From: Lachnospiraceae bacterium
GTDB lineage: Bacteria; Bacillota; Clostridia; Lachnospirales; Lachnospiraceae
Assembly: GCA_021772075.1 (NCBI GenBank)
Contig: JAETNQ010000011.1
Span: 1-64,000 of the forward strand
Length of the DNA: 64,000 bases
Direction of reading: 5' to 3'
Shown here: one piece after another, positions 61,268 through 64,000 of the stretch
Layout of the letters: every line of letters begins with the position of its first letter
Position numbering within the stretch: position 1 is the first letter of the stretch
Made by a program: the position numbers and the translations under genes
Notes under the pieces: generated by a model
What the model was told of the DNA's origin: nothing
The model's input: the letters and a program-made list of their open reading frames with translations, nothing else
The model's database searches: none

Positions 61268-62638
61268 ATGTTGGAACAATTTTTCAAGTTAAAAGAAAAT
61301 AAGACAGACGTGAAGACCGAAATAATGGCCGGTGTGACTACCTTCATGACAATGGCTTATATTCTTGCCGTAAACCCCAGCATCCTTTCCGCTGCTGGAA
61401 TGGATGCCAATGCGGTGCTGATCGCGACAGCGCTGGCTTCTTTTGTGGGTACTTTGTTGATGGCGCTTTTGGCAAATTATCCGTTTGCGTTAGCTCCCGG
61501 CATGGGATTAAACGCCTACTTTGCATTTACGGTCGTATTGCAGATGGGGTATTCCTGGCAGATCGCGCTGCTGGCGGTTTTTGTGGAAGGCCTGATCTTT
61601 ATCGTGCTGTCTTTGACGAATGTGCGCGAGGCGATCTTCAATGCGATCCCTATGACGCTGAAGTCCGCAGTAAGTGTCGGTATCGGCCTGTTTATTGCTT
61701 TTATCGGCCTGCAGAATGCAAAAGTCATTGTAAATGACGATTCGACTTTGCTGACATACCAGAAATTTGCAAGCGAGGAATTCTCTACAGTGGGCATTAC
61801 CGCGTTGCTGGCGATCATCGGCGTTCTGATTACGGCGGTGCTTTTAATTAAAAATGTAAAAGGAGGCATCCTCCTCGGTATCGTTGCCACATGGGTGCTC
61901 GGCATTGTTTGCGAACTGCTCGGGATATATGTGCCTAACCCGGATGCGGGCTGGTTCTCCACCATTCCCCATGCCATCGTAAGCTTCGATTTTTCTTCCA
62001 TAGGAAATACGTTCGGACAAGTGTTCAAGGCCGATTTTTCATCTATTAAGGTACTGGATTTCATCGTTATTATGTTTTCCTTCCTGTTTGTCGATCTGTT
62101 TGATACGCTGGGAACCTTGATCGGTGTTTCCTCCAAAGCGAATATGCTCGATAAGGATGGAAAGCTTCCGAGAATCAAAGGGGCTCTTTTGGCGGATGCG
62201 GTTGCGACCAGCGTCGGCGCTGTTTTCGGTACATCTACCACAACGACTTATGTGGAAAGCGCTTCCGGCGTGACAGAAGGGGGAAGGACAGGACTTACGG
62301 CTGTCGTAACGGGGCTTTTGTTCCTGCTTGCCTTGATTTTCTCGCCCTTATTCCTGACAATACCATCTTTTGCAACGGCTCCGGCTTTAATCATCGTAGG
62401 TTTCTATATGATGGGTTCCGTAGCGAAGATCGATTTTAATGATATGACGGACGCTATCCCGGCATTCCTCTGCATTATCGCTATGCCTCTGGCATACAGC
62501 ATTTCCGAGGGCATCGCGATCGGCGTGATCTCATGGACGATCATCAGCTTAGTATCCGGTAAAGCGAAAGAGAAGAAAGTCAGCGTATTGATGTATGTAC
62601 TTACGGTATTATTCATATTGAAATATATTTTCTTATAA
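61268..62638 (+). CDS. NCS2/AzgA-type purine permease
   Basis: The 456-residue transporter has about twelve hydrophobic segments. The N-terminus KTDVKTEIMAGVTTFMTMAYI and PGMGLNAYFAF belong to the AzgA/PbuG branch of hypoxanthine-guanine-adenine permeases; VESASGVTEGGRTGLTAVV is the substrate-site signature. AGGAGGTACAAGGAG precedes the ATG. I see no purine riboswitch in its 80-base leader. It would import bases for salvage together with its neighbours. Confidence 0.95.
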   Translation: MLEQFFKLKENKTDVKTEIMAGVTTFMTMAYILAVNPSILSAAGMDANAVLIATALASFVGTLLMALLANYPFALAPGMGLNAYFAFTVVLQMGYSWQIALLAVFVEGLIFIVLSLTNVREAIFNAIPMTLKSAVSVGIGLFIAFIGLQNAKVIVNDDSTLLTYQKFASEEFSTVGITALLAIIGVLITAVLLIKNVKGGILLGIVATWVLGIVCELLGIYVPNPDAGWFSTIPHAIVSFDFSSIGNTFGQVFKADFSSIKVLDFIVIMFSFLFVDLFDTLGTLIGVSSKANMLDKDGKLPRIKGALLADAVATSVGAVFGTSTTTTYVESASGVTEGGRTGLTAVVTGLLFLLALIFSPLFLTIPSFATAPALIIVGFYMMGSVAKIDFNDMTDAIPAFLCIIAMPLAYSISEGIAIGVISWTIISLVSGKAKEKKVSVLMYVLTVLFILKYIFL

Positions 62639-62756
62639 TTTTGGTATTGGATTTTTATAACAAAGGAGCATTTATAAAATAAAAGCTTAAGGAATCATTC
62701 ATGGAGTGTATACATTCACAAAGTGGATGGTTCCTGTTTTTCAACAGGGAAAAGAT

Positions 62757-63497
62757 ATGAAGATCACTTATATTTATCATAGCGGTTTTGCAATAGAAAT
62801 GGACACCTGTGTATTATTATTTGATTATTACAAAGGAAATCTTCCTTCTTGGGAGAGCGGGAAGAAAATTTACATTTTTGCTTCCCATAAGCATCAGGAC
62901 CATTTTCAGCTGAAGATATTGGATCTGGCAGAAGAATATCCGAAAATCCATTTTTTCCTTAGCAATGATATTAAGCTGAACGGCAAATATTTGGAAAGAA
63001 ACAGGATCGATCCTTCCGTCCTCGGCCAGATTACGAATGTTGGAAAGAATCAAAGGATATCTTCGGAAGACTTGGAAATACAAACGCTTCGTTCCACCGA
63101 TGCCGGAGTTGCATTTATTGTCCGCGCAGAAGGACGCAGTTTTTACCATGCCGGCGATCTGAACTGGTGGCATTGGGAAGGCGAGCCTTATCCGTGGAAT
63201 GAAAATATGGAAAAGGACTACAAAAAGGAGATTGATGCTATCCATGGAATGCATTTTGACGCAGCTTTCGTGCCGCTGGATCCCAGGCTTGGAAGGGCAT
63301 ATGGATGGGGCATGGACTATTTTTTGGAACATACGGATGCCGATATGGTTTTTCCTATGCATATGTGGGAAAAATACGAATATATCGGGAAGTATAAAAA
63401 AACGCCGATAGGAATCCGGTATAAGGACCGGATTGCGGACATCGGCAGAACAGAATGGGAGTGGAAGGGATGGAATATATCATATTTTCCGGAGTGA
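62757..63497 (+). CDS. metallo-beta-lactamase-fold hydrolase
   Basis: The 246-residue protein has the metal motif HKHQDH (residues ~42-47), FYHAGDLNWWH and a C-terminal FPMHMWEKYEY, giving the ligand set of small MBL-fold hydrolases. The substrate is not predictable. ATG 62757 replaces the upstream GTG frame at 62706, which has no site. It overlaps the next gene by 28 bases. Confidence 0.87.
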   Translation: MKITYIYHSGFAIEMDTCVLLFDYYKGNLPSWESGKKIYIFASHKHQDHFQLKILDLAEEYPKIHFFLSNDIKLNGKYLERNRIDPSVLGQITNVGKNQRISSEDLEIQTLRSTDAGVAFIVRAEGRSFYHAGDLNWWHWEGEPYPWNENMEKDYKKEIDAIHGMHFDAAFVPLDPRLGRAYGWGMDYFLEHTDADMVFPMHMWEKYEYIGKYKKTPIGIRYKDRIADIGRTEWEWKGWNISYFPE

Positions 63498-64000
63498 TTA
63501 TTGCGATTATCGTCCTGATCATGCTGAAAGGATTTTGGGATGAACAGAAAAAGAAAAAAAATTTTATCCTGTGGCTCAGGGATCATTATGGCGAACTGCC
63601 AAAGCACGGGGAATATAAGGAAGAGGAACTGAAAAGGATTTCCCGATACTATAAGGTTCACGAGCATACCGGCTTCCATATCGACGATATTACTTGGAAC
63701 GACCTGAATATGGATGAAGTATTCAAACGTATGAACTATACCTATTCCGCCGCAGGAGAGGAATACCTTTATTATCTGCTGCGCACCCCCATGCAGGATG
63801 ATGCGGGAACGGAAACGATGGAGAAGCATATTCGTTATTTTATGCAGAATAAAGAAGACAGGGTCGCTTACCAGACTTTTTTTGCAGGAATCGGGAAGAC
63901 AGGGAAATATTCGATCTATGATTATCTGGATTATCTGGATCTGCTGGGAGAAAGAAGCAACGGGAGGCATTATCTGGGAAACCTGGCTGTCGCTGCTGCT
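63470..64000 (+). CDS. membrane-anchored MutS-like protein, 5' part
   Basis: The gene runs off the window; 177 codons are visible. An N-terminal membrane helix (IIFSGVIIAIIVLIMLKGF) is followed by a charged stretch and DDITWNDLNMDEVFKRMNYTYSAAGEEYLYYLLR (given here as recognised parts ITWNDLNMDEVF and AAGEEYLYYLLR). That pattern starts the clamp region of a MutS-family branch with an N-terminal anchor found in Clostridia. The ATPase part would lie beyond 64000. The start may instead be GTG 63494, which overlaps the upstream stop as GTGA. Confidence 0.6.
   Translation, partial: MEYIIFSGVIIAIIVLIMLKGFWDEQKKKKNFILWLRDHYGELPKHGEYKEEELKRISRYYKVHEHTGFHIDDITWNDLNMDEVFKRMNYTYSAAGEEYLYYLLRTPMQDDAGTETMEKHIRYFMQNKEDRVAYQTFFAGIGKTGKYSIYDYLDYLDLLGERSNGRHYLGNLAVAAA

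Overview
The window looks like a chromosomal segment of a spore-forming member of the Lachnospiraceae/Clostridia. The grounds are spoIVA, the Firmicute gene order ylxM-ffh-rpsP-khpA-rimM-trmD-rplS-ylqF-rnhB-ylqG-ylqH, the clostridial cluster DUF512-der-plsY-gpsA, strong GGAGG-type ribosome binding sites throughout, and a perfect CIRCE operator. I cannot name the genus. No tRNA, rRNA or CRISPR array was seen.

Bases 1-9100 are accessory DNA. A very AT-rich operon (643-5693) encodes a small XRE regulator, a DNA methyltransferase, a protein with two GHKL ATPase modules (an Hsp90/MORC-like N-terminus and a histidine-kinase C-terminus) and a receiver-domain protein with a large unknown C-terminus. 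It reads as a modification-linked two-component system, probably for defence, that I cannot match to a named system. An intact IS66 element (5720-8403, exact 8-bp target duplication) sits 18 bp behind the operon. Two diverged copies of a ~340-bp non-coding repeat (231-575 and 8545-8886) bracket operon and IS.

Bases 9156-31589 hold two DUF4428 zinc-ribbon proteins, three chemoreceptors, a large hybrid histidine kinase, a five-gene operon (MoxR-type AAA ATPase, DUF5682, VWA, SWIM zinc finger, DUF4132) matching the E. coli yehL-yehM-yehP-yehQ/yehI set, and two small heat-shock proteins behind a CIRCE element. A hicAB toxin-antitoxin pair sits at 32500-33135.

Bases 33249-44705 are the translation and secretion block: ylxM-ffh (SRP), rpsP, khpA, rimM, a trmD fused to a GNAT-like domain, rplS, two signal peptidases, the ribosome-assembly GTPase ylqF, rnhB, FliK-like ylqG, FlhB-like ylqH, yraN and pgeF. 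A two-component pair follows (44780-48002), then prs on the minus strand and the DUF512-der-plsY-gpsA cluster. Next are a second MoxR/CoxE-type pair, tyrS, spoIVA, and a purine salvage group (nucleoside phosphorylase, amidohydrolase, NCS2 permease). The window ends in a metallo-beta-lactamase-fold hydrolase and the start of a membrane-anchored MutS-like protein.

Several non-coding layers stand out: the island-flanking repeats, two unrelated-sequence copies of the same double-hairpin architecture (43000-43093 and 48006-48092), a dispersed repeat just behind two terminators, and a tyrS terminator whose 3' arm is the spoIVA ribosome binding site.
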